Assembly: GCF_003386165.1 (NCBI RefSeq)
Contig: NZ_QRDV01000008.1
Location: forward strand, 19,103-83,102
Reading direction: 5' to 3'
Source of the DNA: Winogradskyella eximia
GTDB lineage: Bacteria > Bacteroidota > Bacteroidia > Flavobacteriales > Flavobacteriaceae
Length of the DNA stretch: 64,000 bases
Numbering within the stretch: the stretch's first letter is position 1; each line of letters starts with the position of its first letter. Positions 7,870-17,754 of the stretch are shown here, piece after piece. The position numbers and the translations under genes were made by a program. Under the pieces are notes generated by a model. It had not been told where the DNA came from, searched no databases, and worked only from the letters and a program-made list of their open reading frames with translations.

Positions 7870-9450
7870 ATGAAGCACTTCTTTACATATCTCATTTTTG
7901 GTCTAATTTTTAATGTATCATCCTCTCAAAACAATGGAGATATCTTACTACAAAGTGGTGTAGGCATCCTTATTGAAAATGGCGCCACCCTAACCATAGA
8001 GGGTAATCTAGAATTAGAATCTAACGCCATAGCCTTCGCCTCAATGGTCACAAAAGGTACTATAAATGTGCAAGGGATTTCAAAATATCACCGTTTTGTT
8101 AATTCTAATGAAAACAGAAATGATCTGGTAGCACCTCCTATGGCGAATCAAAGTTGGTCTTCTTTCTTAAGCAATGATAGTGGTTACAATGCCAATCACC
8201 TTTTCAATAACGGTAATGCCGTTAGCCCAACGTATTTATTTGGACCGTTTGAAAAAGGAAGCACAGATGACTACCTGGTGTACCATACTAACGACAGCGC
8301 CACGCTTAATTCTGGCATGGGTTACAGAGCCGCAACCAACACCCCTTTGGCAAATGGTAATGGTACCACCTTAATTTTTACAGGTTCAGTTGTAGACACC
8401 GCAGTATCAGTGCCTATTCTAAATGAAACTTCAGGAAACTATAAAGAATGGAATCTTGTGGGCAATCCGTATCCTGCTTATATAGACGTCAATGCGTTTT
8501 TTAACCACGAAGTGTCTCCAGGAGTTACCAATATAAGCCTCCTTAATGCAAATTCTGCAGCTATTTACGGCTACGATGGTGATAACACTGACCCAAGCGG
8601 TAGTTATTGGACCATAACCAATCAATTAGAAGGACCAACCGCTATAGCTCCTGGACAAGGATTTTTTGTATCAAGTGAAAATGCTCTAGCTCAGATTGAA
8701 TTTACTCCAGACATGATGATGATGCGTAATTCTGATGATTTTATTGCTAACCGTGCTTCGCAAAGTTACTACTTAAAACTTAGAGCTAGTGACACCAACA
8801 ACTCAGCACTCACCTCTATTTATTTTAATTCTAACACCTCCCTTGGTCTCGATGTGGGCTATGATGCGTCTCTTTTCGGTGGCAATATTTCTGATTTTGC
8901 TTTGTATTCGCATTTAGTGGAAGATAATGAAGGACACCCAATGACTATTCAAGCATTTAGTAATTATAATGTAAATGATGTTGTAGTGCCTTTAGGATGC
9001 CATGGCAGTCAAGGTACTGCGATCACTTTCGAGCTTTTTGAAGCTGAACTACCCAACGACTTATACGTTTATCTTGAAGATACATTATTGCAAACCTTCA
9101 CACTTTTAAATACGGATAGTTATAACATAACCCCTACCGAAGACTTAAATGGTGCGGGTCGGTTTTACTTACGTTTTTCTAACGACACTTTACATACCAC
9201 CGACGCGCTCGCAGAGACTATACAAATTTATACGCTTCATCACCAAAACCTGCTTAACATAGATGGTGTACTTCAACCAAACGCCATCGCTACTATTATA
9301 GACCTACAAGGACGCACCATCGCTACGCACAGACTAAATCATACAAGCACCACACAATCTATAGATGTTAGTCATTTAGGTACTGGCATTTACATCGTTA
9401 AGATAAATAACAACAGCAACACATCAACCAAAAAAGTAATTATCAACTAA
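7870..9450 (+). CDS. T9SS type A sorted surface/secreted protein
   Basis: 526 residues with a signal peptide (MKHFFTYLIFGLIFNVSSSQ). The body starts with a short beta-helix-like segment (ILIENGATLTIEGNLELE) followed by a region common in large Bacteroidetes surface proteins (WNLVGNPYPAYIDVNAFF, GQGFFV). The last ~75 residues (ATIIDLQGRTIATHRL... LGTGIYIVKI... KKVIIN) form a type A C-terminal sorting domain, so it is exported through the Sec and type IX systems. The substrate is unknown. It is followed after 26 bp by another exported protein, likely co-transcribed. Confidence 0.85.
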   Translation: MKHFFTYLIFGLIFNVSSSQNNGDILLQSGVGILIENGATLTIEGNLELESNAIAFASMVTKGTINVQGISKYHRFVNSNENRNDLVAPPMANQSWSSFLSNDSGYNANHLFNNGNAVSPTYLFGPFEKGSTDDYLVYHTNDSATLNSGMGYRAATNTPLANGNGTTLIFTGSVVDTAVSVPILNETSGNYKEWNLVGNPYPAYIDVNAFFNHEVSPGVTNISLLNANSAAIYGYDGDNTDPSGSYWTITNQLEGPTAIAPGQGFFVSSENALAQIEFTPDMMMMRNSDDFIANRASQSYYLKLRASDTNNSALTSIYFNSNTSLGLDVGYDASLFGGNISDFALYSHLVEDNEGHPMTIQAFSNYNVNDVVVPLGCHGSQGTAITFELFEAELPNDLYVYLEDTLLQTFTLLNTDSYNITPTEDLNGAGRFYLRFSNDTLHTTDALAETIQIYTLHHQNLLNIDGVLQPNAIATIIDLQGRTIATHRLNHTSTTQSIDVSHLGTGIYIVKINNNSNTSTKKVIIN

Positions 9451-9476
9451 ACCAACCACATTAAAACCAACCAATC

Positions 9477-10004
9477 ATGATAAAAAAAATACTACTCTTC
9501 GCCCCACTATTTTTCTTTGTATGCCACATCAATACGGCTCAAAATGTTGGTATTGATGAGCCAGATCCTTCTGAAAAATTAGATGTTAACGGACGTGTTA
9601 AAGCCAAGGGGTTTAAATTTACCACCTATAACGTGGGAGGCTTTGCATCAGATGCTCCAATTTTTTCTGCTGTTAACAATAATCAATGGCACGACATGCC
9701 AGGTATCACAAGAACATTTTCTTTAGATGAGGCCACAACAGTAATTAGTTCCTACACCTTTAGCGGCTATACTCCAGCGGGCTCAGGGTACATAATTGTA
9801 AGATTGGTCATTGATGGCGTCGTTGGAAATTCCATAATTTCAGGTTACACAACGTATTCTGGACTACATTGTCAACAATTTAGCGAATTAAGTGCCGGAT
9901 CACATACCATTAAAGTACAGTATCGTACTAATTCCCCTTTTAGAACTGAAATTGGCGATTACATGGCCAATTATCTCCAAATTTTAGTGTTTGGTTCAAA
10001 TTAA
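9477..10004 (+). CDS. Exported protein with NVGIGT-type N-terminal motif
   Basis: 175 residues with a signal peptide (MIKKILLFAPLFFFVCHINTAQ). It is followed by NVGIDEPDPSEKLDVNGRVK, a variant of the 'NVGIGT..P..KLDVNG' motif that opens many Bacteroidetes tail-fibre-like or surface proteins; here GT is replaced by DE. The rest is a small beta-sandwich-like domain with Gly/Thr/Ser-rich strands, resembling C1q/TNF-like modules, though that is inference. It probably forms an operon with the T9SS protein just upstream. Confidence 0.75.
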   Translation: MIKKILLFAPLFFFVCHINTAQNVGIDEPDPSEKLDVNGRVKAKGFKFTTYNVGGFASDAPIFSAVNNNQWHDMPGITRTFSLDEATTVISSYTFSGYTPAGSGYIIVRLVIDGVVGNSIISGYTTYSGLHCQQFSELSAGSHTIKVQYRTNSPFRTEIGDYMANYLQILVFGSN

Positions 10005-10153
10005 ATAAGGCTACTTCGTCATACTTCCTCGCAGTGACATATAGCCGTTATGGCAAGGCACGAAGCAATCTGCCTATCATAAAGACTAAACAAAGTAACC
10101 TTTCATGGGGAGGACGAAGGACACGGCAATCTCAAGCAATCTAAAGATCCACC

Positions 10154-10182
10154 CGTCATTGCGAGCGCAGCAAAGCAATCTG
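10154..10182. repeat. Dispersed CGTCATTGCGAG...AAGCAATCTG element
   Basis: A copy of the widespread bacterial interspersed repeat beginning CGTCATTGCGAGCG and ending AAAGCAATCTG. Degraded fragments (CGAAGCAATCTGCC, CAATCTCAAGCAATCT) lie at about 10071-10141. A second full copy is inside hsdM at 21523-21550. The 190-bp gap between the secreted-protein operon and mcrC consists largely of such fragments. Confidence 0.85.
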
Positions 10183-10195
10183 TTAATCGCACCCT

Positions 10196-11440
10196 TTATC
10201 TCAAAAACAACATATCCAAAATTTCGACACCCAAATTAGGATTAAGCGCATCCCCTTCCATAACCTCAACAAAACCCATTTTACATTGATGATCTATTGC
10301 ATTATGATTATCATCACCATCTTTAATATAATCATCCGTGAGATAAGATCTAAATCTATTCTCACTACGTTGACCTGGATACAATAACATAGCTTTCTCA
10401 GCATTCCAAAAACGACAATAAGTATACATCTGTCTTAAGTCATTCACAGAAGCAGAACTTCTATGAGGTCGCTTCCATTTGGTATCAATAATATAAGTAT
10501 TATCACCTTGTCTTAAAACAACATCTGGTCTCAAACTATTACTACCCCAAAACGATGTCGATTCTTGTCCTGAGACTGCTATATCTTTCCCGTAACAAGC
10601 TTTTTGCAATTGCTTCAAAATATAAGATTCCCAAAGGACATTCATATCAAAAAGGAGAGACAGCATCTTTTCTTTTCCGCTTGAAATATCTGGTGAGTAA
10701 TTAAGAATGATTAACCGTGCTAACTCTAGTGCCTCATTATAGCTACTCGATTTTCTATTCAATGATATACTCTGTAATTGTTGAGCCGTAATCGTTTTAC
10801 TATCCACTTTAGGAAAATTCAATAACACCCGATTACTCAAATCGTTCAATCGTGTTCCTATAGTAAACTGATCTACTATAGTTAATGCTTTATGCAACAC
10901 CTGATGCAATAAATGATTAGGATCATAAACCTGATGTGTCGTATAAAAGCGTTCTTTATGCACGGCATTATGCCTTATATGACCTGCAAATTCTAACTTC
11001 CCCTTTAATGCTTTAGTGTTATGCGTTTGCTTCCTATATTTTTTAATCAAGCCTTTTCTAATTAGAACCTCTACCTCTAGCAGATACAATTCAAAATAGA
11101 CTTCCAACAAATTCAAATGTTGTCGTTTTACATGGGCAGCACCAGAAGATTCTGCTTTAAGCTGGCCACAAGCCTTCAACATTTTAATTAATACCCCTTT
11201 CCATTTGTTATCGTCATCATCTTTATCAGCTTTAGGATGTATTTCTATCGTTAAGCCATCCACTTGTATTACACCAACGTATTGATTAAACTTAACCCCT
11301 TTTGCAATAGGCTCAAAGTAATTACCTTCATGGTATTCGTTCAGCTTTAAAAGCGCATCTAAATGTGTTTGCTTAAAACCATGCTCACCAACATAGAGAC
11401 GTTGGTGTTCAAAAACAGATATGGTCTTACGAGTCGTCAA
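10196..11440 (-). CDS. mcrC: McrC-family nuclease subunit of type IV restriction system
   Basis: 414 residues. The N-terminal half holds a McrC-type domain (YVGVIQVDGLTIEIHPKAD). The C-terminal half carries a PD-(D/E)xK nuclease core, LRPDVVLRQGDNTYIIDTKW at about residues 305-325, with the catalytic D...D-x-K arrangement intact. McrC partners with the McrB AAA+ motor to cleave modified DNA. The gene starts at a TTG that immediately follows the mcrB stop (TAATTG), with no ATG nearby, implying translational coupling. It is the last gene of the defence island operon. Confidence 0.93.
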   Translation of the reverse strand: MTTRKTISVFEHQRLYVGEHGFKQTHLDALLKLNEYHEGNYFEPIAKGVKFNQYVGVIQVDGLTIEIHPKADKDDDDNKWKGVLIKMLKACGQLKAESSGAAHVKRQHLNLLEVYFELYLLEVEVLIRKGLIKKYRKQTHNTKALKGKLEFAGHIRHNAVHKERFYTTHQVYDPNHLLHQVLHKALTIVDQFTIGTRLNDLSNRVLLNFPKVDSKTITAQQLQSISLNRKSSSYNEALELARLIILNYSPDISSGKEKMLSLLFDMNVLWESYILKQLQKACYGKDIAVSGQESTSFWGSNSLRPDVVLRQGDNTYIIDTKWKRPHRSSASVNDLRQMYTYCRFWNAEKAMLLYPGQRSENRFRSYLTDDYIKDGDDNHNAIDHQCKMGFVEVMEGDALNPNLGVEILDMLFLR

Positions 11441-14400
11441 TTATTTAGTTCCTTTTACATCAGCTTCACCTAACAAGAGCTCGATGGCTTCAATGATTGA
11501 TGCACTACCCACAGGTTTTAAAATATAGGTTGGTGTTTTAAAATCATTAGCGTTTTCGTAATCGAAACTTGCAAATTCAATTTTATCATTTTTTATTTTC
11601 TCTACAAAACCTTTACCAAGCACCAAACCAATTTTACCATAATCACCATAGAAGTACTCTTGTAGCAATGGTACAATCTTATTATTAAAAGCATCGGCTA
11701 ATTTTTGCGTGGTATTAACATTTACAAAATACGAATGCCCAATAGTATGATCCCTATCAATCAATAACGCGATACGTTCATTAATCCTTTTTAAAACCTC
11801 AGAAAGTAATATGCCATCAACGTCTTCTTCGGCAATGACAGTATAATCAGGCATCATTTCTTTAAATTCAAAACGACGACGTAATGCCGTATCTAAGGCT
11901 TCTACCGAACGGTCAGCAGTATTCATAGTACCATAAATATCTAGATTAGATGGCACACTAAAAATATTCTTAGAGTAAGGCAAGGTTATTTGCATTTCGT
12001 TTTTTGCACCTTTACGTTTATCTATTTCAATAAGCGTAATAAGTTCACCAAAAATAGCAGAAACATTACCTCTATTTATTTCATCAATAAAAATAGCATA
12101 GCTATTATTAGGATCGTTAGAAGCATCTTTACAAATCTCTTTAAAGACACCATCCTCGATTTTATAACCTAAATCTTCCGCTACTTCACCATTTTCTGGC
12201 ATTATAGGCTTTATACCTTCTATAAAATCCTCATAACTAAAAGATTGATGAAACGTAACAAATTTAAAACGCTCAATAACCTTATTAGCATCAGGCTTAA
12301 AATCCTCTACCTTTTCAATGAGTTCATATAATTCAGGAATCTGATTGTCAACTTCTTCTGTGATTATTTCCCAAGTAGAATTTTCAGTTTTATTAAATAT
12401 TAAAGGTTGCTGCTTAGACTTTACATTTACATTTTGACAAGCCTCAATAGTATGACTCTGTAATTGTCCCCACAGTGTTGGTTTTACCGTGTTTGAATTA
12501 GACAGTTCTGCTTTTTTCTGAACCCATTTATGATTAAATATATCATTAACTTTAGACTCTCCAAGCTGCAATAAAGCCACTGCTATTACTTCCCACCATG
12601 AACAATCTTTAACTACGGTTTCAAAGTGCTTTTCAGCTGTAATAGAAGTTTCTCTTGTGGTATATTTAGAAAAATAATCTTGTTTCAAAGCATAGGTTTT
12701 ACCTGTACCTGGTGGTCCATATAAAATTTGATTTGTTGCATCAATCATAGAATTTCCGGTTTTATTAGTAGATTCTATACCAAATAGATAATTTTCAAAT
12801 TCTAAATCATTTGACTTAGTATAACCCGATTTTTTCGTTTTATCTAAAACAGCTCCAATAGCATCTATTACGGATCTCCATTCATTGACATCAAGAACAA
12901 GTTCTTCCAAATAATTATAATACGTTTTAGGTGACTTGCCAGCATATTCTTCACTATTTTTAAACAGTTTTTTTGTTGAAATCAATCCAAAATTCTCCTT
13001 GTTTTTTGAAGCATATACATTAGCACAATATTTTTGCCCAATTATAAAATTTAAACTGTATCCTCTTACACTGTAAACTACTCTTGGATCATTTGGTTTT
13101 AAATCCAAAGATTTAATAACTGATCTTACAAAAGTGATATACTCGTCAAAAATAGTAGAATCTAGTCTTGCTCTTGTTTTTTCAAACGAATTCCCTTCAC
13201 TAATTTCATTCCAATTTAACAAGGTGTTATACTCTTCTTCTGTAGCTCTAAAATTAGTACCTTGATTTCCTGCATTAAAATTGATATATGTTAGTTCATT
13301 CTCTATTTCACTACCAAGAATTGGATTGTTTACTAAGTTTTTAATAATCTTTATTTCTACACGCTCTGTAGCGTTAACGCTTGAAGTAGCTTTATAATAT
13401 TGTTGCTCATTTTCTTGTATTGCAAAGACCTTAACATCAGACGTTACTTCTGCCAATGCGTAACAACCTGACTGATCACCTGTTTGCCATAAAATAACTT
13501 TATCTCCAATTTTAATCTTGTCTTTGTGCGCTGCTACTTTCCATGAAGTTAAATGTGATGCTTTTAAAGCACCCTTTAAATTGTAGATGTCTGGACTACC
13601 CTGAAAGACCCAATAGTTGGGCTCTACATAATCATACTTTTCTTTTAAAAATTTAATGTAATTATTTTTACCCAAAATTGCTTTTGGTATGCCATTACTG
13701 TTTTTCGAATCATATTCTACGAAATCAGGGTTTTTAACACGTTCTTTTTTACTTAGCAAAAACAAAATTGTACTGACTAGCCCATTAACATTATTAGGAT
13801 CTACTAAAAAGAAATCTAAATCATCAAAAAAAGAATTAATTTCATCAAGCTTTTTTTCTATAGTTTTATTGGTATTACCAAGGTAAGCTCTATACGACTC
13901 GAAAGTATTGACGTTAAGCCATTTTGCAAAGTCTTTTTTAACATCTCTTAAACGCGTCTCATACTGCCTCCATAATTCATGACTCCAAGAAAAATATTCT
14001 TTATCTTCTGGTTTTGAATTAATTATTTCTTTATGAAATTTAGAGATTAATGTTTTATTAGTATAAGCAATATCAAGATTAGAAGCAATAACCCTTAAAG
14101 CATCTATTGTAAACGCATTTAAGCAATTATAATTACCATACAAAAAAGCAATCTTCCATTTATAAGCATTACCTAAATCAATTGTATCAATAGCTTCTAG
14201 TGTGTTATTTTTAGCCGATTTAGCAATTTCAATTATTATACTTTTAATAGTATTAAAAGCTTCTTCCTGTGTATTACCATATTTATTATGCCAAGCATAT
14301 TCACCATTATTGGTACGATTACTAGCCTTATCTGTTTTTGAAGTTTCAGCCATTCTGTAAATACCAAATTTATATGAACTACCACCTCTTACATCTCCTA

Positions 14401-14815
14401 AATCTTTTGTTTTTTGCTCAACCCAATAACAAAAAGAATCTTCTCTATCTAAATTCGTATATTCTTCTAATGTCATTTGCTCCAATTTTTCAATTGGCCA
14501 AGTGTTTAGAAAATCTTGCTTAAGCACATATAAATTCTCGTTCATAGCTGTTTTTTCTTTTTTCACTATTTTAAACCCATTACGCTGAAATGCATTAAAA
14601 CAATCTGTACCTATTCCTCCTTTAAAATAACGCTCTATAGTTCTACTTTCTGCATGATAATTGGCATAAACCATTATCGCTTTTGGAGGATAAGTTTTAC
14701 CTTCAAAAACGACATCATAAGTCGATGACGGTCCAAAACCATCAGGATAACCTTTTTCTTCAAAGTCTTTTAAGCCTTGGAGTATATGTTCTTTCTTTAC
14801 TTTATCAAATAGCAT
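11441..14815 (-). CDS. mcrB: McrB-type AAA+ GTPase with ScoMcrA-like head and EVE domain
   Basis: 1124 residues, far longer than E. coli McrB (~460). Residues ~1-85 resemble the ScoMcrA-like N-terminal head (YPPKAIMVYANYH, CFNAFQRNGFKI). Residues ~100-380 are helical, of unassigned type. Residues ~395-535 are an EVE domain (NYWVFQGSPDIYNLKGAL, DKIKIGDKVILWQTGD, CYALAEVTS), a YTH-like fold that reads modified cytosines. The AAA+ module has Walker A YGPPGTGKT (~699-707), Walker B IFIDEINRGN, and MNTADRS, the McrB GTP-specific signature. It is adjacent to mcrC with no gap and 10 bp after the helicase gene. Predicted to restrict phage DNA carrying modified bases. Confidence 0.92.
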   Translation of the reverse strand: MLFDKVKKEHILQGLKDFEEKGYPDGFGPSSTYDVVFEGKTYPPKAIMVYANYHAESRTIERYFKGGIGTDCFNAFQRNGFKIVKKEKTAMNENLYVLKQDFLNTWPIEKLEQMTLEEYTNLDREDSFCYWVEQKTKDLGDVRGGSSYKFGIYRMAETSKTDKASNRTNNGEYAWHNKYGNTQEEAFNTIKSIIIEIAKSAKNNTLEAIDTIDLGNAYKWKIAFLYGNYNCLNAFTIDALRVIASNLDIAYTNKTLISKFHKEIINSKPEDKEYFSWSHELWRQYETRLRDVKKDFAKWLNVNTFESYRAYLGNTNKTIEKKLDEINSFFDDLDFFLVDPNNVNGLVSTILFLLSKKERVKNPDFVEYDSKNSNGIPKAILGKNNYIKFLKEKYDYVEPNYWVFQGSPDIYNLKGALKASHLTSWKVAAHKDKIKIGDKVILWQTGDQSGCYALAEVTSDVKVFAIQENEQQYYKATSSVNATERVEIKIIKNLVNNPILGSEIENELTYINFNAGNQGTNFRATEEEYNTLLNWNEISEGNSFEKTRARLDSTIFDEYITFVRSVIKSLDLKPNDPRVVYSVRGYSLNFIIGQKYCANVYASKNKENFGLISTKKLFKNSEEYAGKSPKTYYNYLEELVLDVNEWRSVIDAIGAVLDKTKKSGYTKSNDLEFENYLFGIESTNKTGNSMIDATNQILYGPPGTGKTYALKQDYFSKYTTRETSITAEKHFETVVKDCSWWEVIAVALLQLGESKVNDIFNHKWVQKKAELSNSNTVKPTLWGQLQSHTIEACQNVNVKSKQQPLIFNKTENSTWEIITEEVDNQIPELYELIEKVEDFKPDANKVIERFKFVTFHQSFSYEDFIEGIKPIMPENGEVAEDLGYKIEDGVFKEICKDASNDPNNSYAIFIDEINRGNVSAIFGELITLIEIDKRKGAKNEMQITLPYSKNIFSVPSNLDIYGTMNTADRSVEALDTALRRRFEFKEMMPDYTVIAEEDVDGILLSEVLKRINERIALLIDRDHTIGHSYFVNVNTTQKLADAFNNKIVPLLQEYFYGDYGKIGLVLGKGFVEKIKNDKIEFASFDYENANDFKTPTYILKPVGSASIIEAIELLLGEADVKGTK

Positions 14816-14825
14816 GTTTCTCTTT

Positions 14826-16994
14826 TTATTTTAAAGAATCTTTGTCCATTTTAACCGTAGTGCAACCACATTCTGGGCAAAATCTATAATGCTCTTCTAA
14901 TTTCGACTGACAACTAGGACAGAGGACTATCCCATGTGTACTAAGTTCATTATCCAAATTGTCTTGATAGATATATTCCGTAGGGATATCTCTCACAAAA
15001 TCCGACACTGCTCCTTTTTGAGATATTAAATACAAATGATCTTCTGCTCTAGTTAGCGCAACATAAAAAAGTCTCCGCTCTTCTTCTAGCAAATGATCAT
15101 AATTACTAGGCTTAATCACTTGATAAATTTTATCTTGCAACCAAGGATCTGGAAATCCTCCTTTGTTTGAATGTAAGCCTAAAATAAAAACAACTTTAGC
15201 CTCTAATCCTTTAGCGCTATGAATGGTTTTAAATTGAATTTTATGGCCACTCTTTTTAAGCGCTTGATATAAATCCGTAGCCATCGCAGATCGTCTATAA
15301 AGCACTAAAATATCTTCAGGAATAATACCCTCTTGAATATGCTTTTCAATGGTTTCCCAAATAAAAGCATTAGACTGCCCCTCTTGTTCCTCATAAAAAA
15401 TTTTAATTTTTTGCCCTCCTCGTTTTACAGCTTTTATTTCTTTAGGAATTTGAAATTTATTTTTTTTAATAGCTTCTGTAGAGGCACAAACTATGGGGTC
15501 TGTGCTACGATAATTTAGATTAAGTGTTAATAATTCTGAATTATCAAAATGTTTTTTAAAATTGACAATATAGCCTATTTCAGATCCTCTAAATCCGTAA
15601 ATACTCTGCCAATCATCACCAACACAAAATAAATGCGTTTCCTTTTTAGTTAGCAAATTGAGTAACTTAACTTGTAAATTGTTTACATCTTGGAACTCGT
15701 CCACCAAAATGTATTTATACCTATCCTGATATCTTTCTCTTATATTAGGATTTTCTTCTAGTAACTGTATACTCTTAGTCAACAATCCGTCAAAATCTAA
15801 ATAAGACCTATTAACACAATAGTCATTAAAAGCATTAATTATAGGAACCGCAAGCTCATAGAACATTCGTACTCTTTCAAATTCACTTTTGGTTGCTTCT
15901 TCAATAATCTGTGCTATAGATTTTTCTGAATTAACAATTTTATTTCTTACCTCATTTACCTCTCTAAAAAAACGTTTTATTTCTTTTCTAAAATTTGAAA
16001 ACTCTTCATCATAATGCAACACCGTTGCTGAACTTAAATCAGAACTTATTCTCCCTTTAATGACACGATCTAACACCTTGTTAAATATCGCTGAGTTATG
16101 GGTGGCATCATCATAAGTTTTGATGCAAGTGTTACCTGCAATTTTCATTTTACCCTCCTTCCAAAACGAAGGATAACTTTTATTACTAATATGTTCTAAG
16201 TAAATATTTGCTTGTGGAATAAAAAAATCAGGATGAAAAGAAGAACTCCCAACCTTTACCTCTGGTTCATAAACATAGTCTATACTGTTGCGATATAACC
16301 AATCCGCAATATATTGTTCCGATTTAGATCGTACCTTATCCCCTTTTAAACTTGTAAAAAACTTCCCTTCTGGTCTAAACTCAACTTGATTTTTATGATT
16401 ATGTATATAATCTACAAAATAATCTAAGATATACCGTTTTAATTTTAAAAGAAAACCCTTGTTTTGTGATAAGATAATGGTTACCTTTTCAATAATGTCA
16501 CTTACCGACTCTTCTGCCGTATTCCCAAGAAATTCACTGCCTGCTTTTTGGTCCGCTACTATCTTGAATTTATTATCAAACACCTGTACACCATCCGTTT
16601 TAATTATTTGATAGCAAAGACTGTGTATTGTTTTAATCGTTAACCTATTAAGCCACGGGAATTTATTCAAATAGTTTTGGCGTTCTTTATACTTTTCAGA
16701 AGCTGTAATACCCTTGGTCTTAAGAAACTTTTCATAATAACCTGATTTATCTGCCGATTGAATCATTCTGTCCAACATCTCATTGGCTGCATTTTTAGTA
16801 AAGGTTACCGCAAGAATATTTTTGGCATCCACTAGCTTAGCATCTATTAGATAATTAATTTTATGAAGCAATGTCTTCGTTTTTCCCGAACCTGCACCAG
16901 CTAAAACAAGTAAACGCTTACTTTCAGATAGAACTGCTTTTCGTTGTTGATCGTTTAAACTATTTAAATTAGTATGTGTTGTGATATGTTCCAT
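14826..16994 (-). CDS. UvrD/Rep-family SF1A helicase with embedded nuclease-like segment and zinc ribbon
   Basis: 722 residues. Helicase motifs in order: Q-motif LNDQQRKAV, Walker A AGAGSGKT (~32-39), TIHSLCY, DEFQDVN (motif II), GDDWQSIYGFRG (III), NYRSTDP (IV), TIHSAKGLEAKVV (V), and RRLFYVALTRAEDHL (VI). Inserted at ~220-270 is RSKSEQYIADWLYRN ... FHPDFFIP ... YLEH, which has the E/D-x-D/E-x-H spacing of a PD-(D/E)xK-like nuclease. The C-terminus has CPSC...CPECGC, a zinc ribbon. Such helicases occur in defence islands and resemble helicase IV. The gene is 17 bp after RNase HI and 10 bp before mcrB, hence in the same transcription unit. Confidence 0.9.
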   Translation of the reverse strand: MEHITTHTNLNSLNDQQRKAVLSESKRLLVLAGAGSGKTKTLLHKINYLIDAKLVDAKNILAVTFTKNAANEMLDRMIQSADKSGYYEKFLKTKGITASEKYKERQNYLNKFPWLNRLTIKTIHSLCYQIIKTDGVQVFDNKFKIVADQKAGSEFLGNTAEESVSDIIEKVTIILSQNKGFLLKLKRYILDYFVDYIHNHKNQVEFRPEGKFFTSLKGDKVRSKSEQYIADWLYRNSIDYVYEPEVKVGSSSFHPDFFIPQANIYLEHISNKSYPSFWKEGKMKIAGNTCIKTYDDATHNSAIFNKVLDRVIKGRISSDLSSATVLHYDEEFSNFRKEIKRFFREVNEVRNKIVNSEKSIAQIIEEATKSEFERVRMFYELAVPIINAFNDYCVNRSYLDFDGLLTKSIQLLEENPNIRERYQDRYKYILVDEFQDVNNLQVKLLNLLTKKETHLFCVGDDWQSIYGFRGSEIGYIVNFKKHFDNSELLTLNLNYRSTDPIVCASTEAIKKNKFQIPKEIKAVKRGGQKIKIFYEEQEGQSNAFIWETIEKHIQEGIIPEDILVLYRRSAMATDLYQALKKSGHKIQFKTIHSAKGLEAKVVFILGLHSNKGGFPDPWLQDKIYQVIKPSNYDHLLEEERRLFYVALTRAEDHLYLISQKGAVSDFVRDIPTEYIYQDNLDNELSTHGIVLCPSCQSKLEEHYRFCPECGCTTVKMDKDSLK

Positions 16995-17011
16995 TAGGTT
17001 ATTTTTAGGGA

Positions 17012-17713
17012 TTAAAACAAAGTGTCTTCATCTGACACGTCTCTTTTCGCATCTTCTACCATATACATCGCTTTACAATTTGGACAATACAAATAATACT
17101 CAAAATAGAAAGATTGGTTGGGTTTAATCTTACGTTTTTTAGGTGTTTTTTTTACGGTTGGCGTGTTACACTTTCTGCATAAATCACCTTCTTTTTCTAT
17201 GCTTTTTTCTTGGTAATCTTCAATATGTTCTAGGTAATCTAAATAGCCTTCATCCTTAATTTTATCTTCTGAGTTTTTACCTAAATTTGCCAAATAATCA
17301 CAACGTTCGTTCTCCACATGGCCAGCATGACCTTTTACCCAATTAAATGTAACCTCATGTTTTTTTATTACAGTCAATAATCTCTTCCATAAATCATTAT
17401 TAAGTACTAGATTACCTTTCTTTTTAGTCCAATTATTCTTTTCCCAGTTTTCTGCCCAACCTTTTTCTATACTATCAACCACATATTTAGAATCTGAATA
17501 AACGGTCACCTTTGCTTTTGTCTTTATTTTTTCTAAGCCAAAGATTACTGCCATTAACTCCATTCTATTATTGGTTGTTAACTCATAGCCTGCAAAAAAT
17601 TCTTTTTGTCTGCCTTTATACTTTAATATAGTTCCAAAACCTCCCTTACCAGGATTGGGTTCTGCACCACCATCGGTAAATAATTCTATATGTGGTATTG
17701 CTTTAATTTCCAA
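17012..17713 (-). CDS. rnhA: Ribonuclease HI with C-terminal zinc ribbon
   Basis: 233 residues. Residues ~8-145 are a type I RNase H: ELFTDGGAEPNPGKGG (D14), NNRMELMAV (E52), VTVYSDSKYVVDSI (D74), WVKGHAGHVENERCD (D139), so all four catalytic acids are present. An extra ~85 residues follow, ending with two C-x2-C pairs (LCRKC ... CPNC), a probable zinc ribbon. It degrades the RNA strand of RNA:DNA hybrids. The start is a TTG, with no ATG close by. It lies 41 bp downstream of the reverse transcriptase gene, which raises the possibility of a joint role in handling RT products. Confidence 0.92.
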   Translation of the reverse strand: MEIKAIPHIELFTDGGAEPNPGKGGFGTILKYKGRQKEFFAGYELTTNNRMELMAVIFGLEKIKTKAKVTVYSDSKYVVDSIEKGWAENWEKNNWTKKKGNLVLNNDLWKRLLTVIKKHEVTFNWVKGHAGHVENERCDYLANLGKNSEDKIKDEGYLDYLEHIEDYQEKSIEKEGDLCRKCNTPTVKKTPKKRKIKPNQSFYFEYYLYCPNCKAMYMVEDAKRDVSDEDTLF

Positions 17714-17754
17714 TGCTATTTACTTCAAATTCGACGTATTCGTTTTATTGTTTA

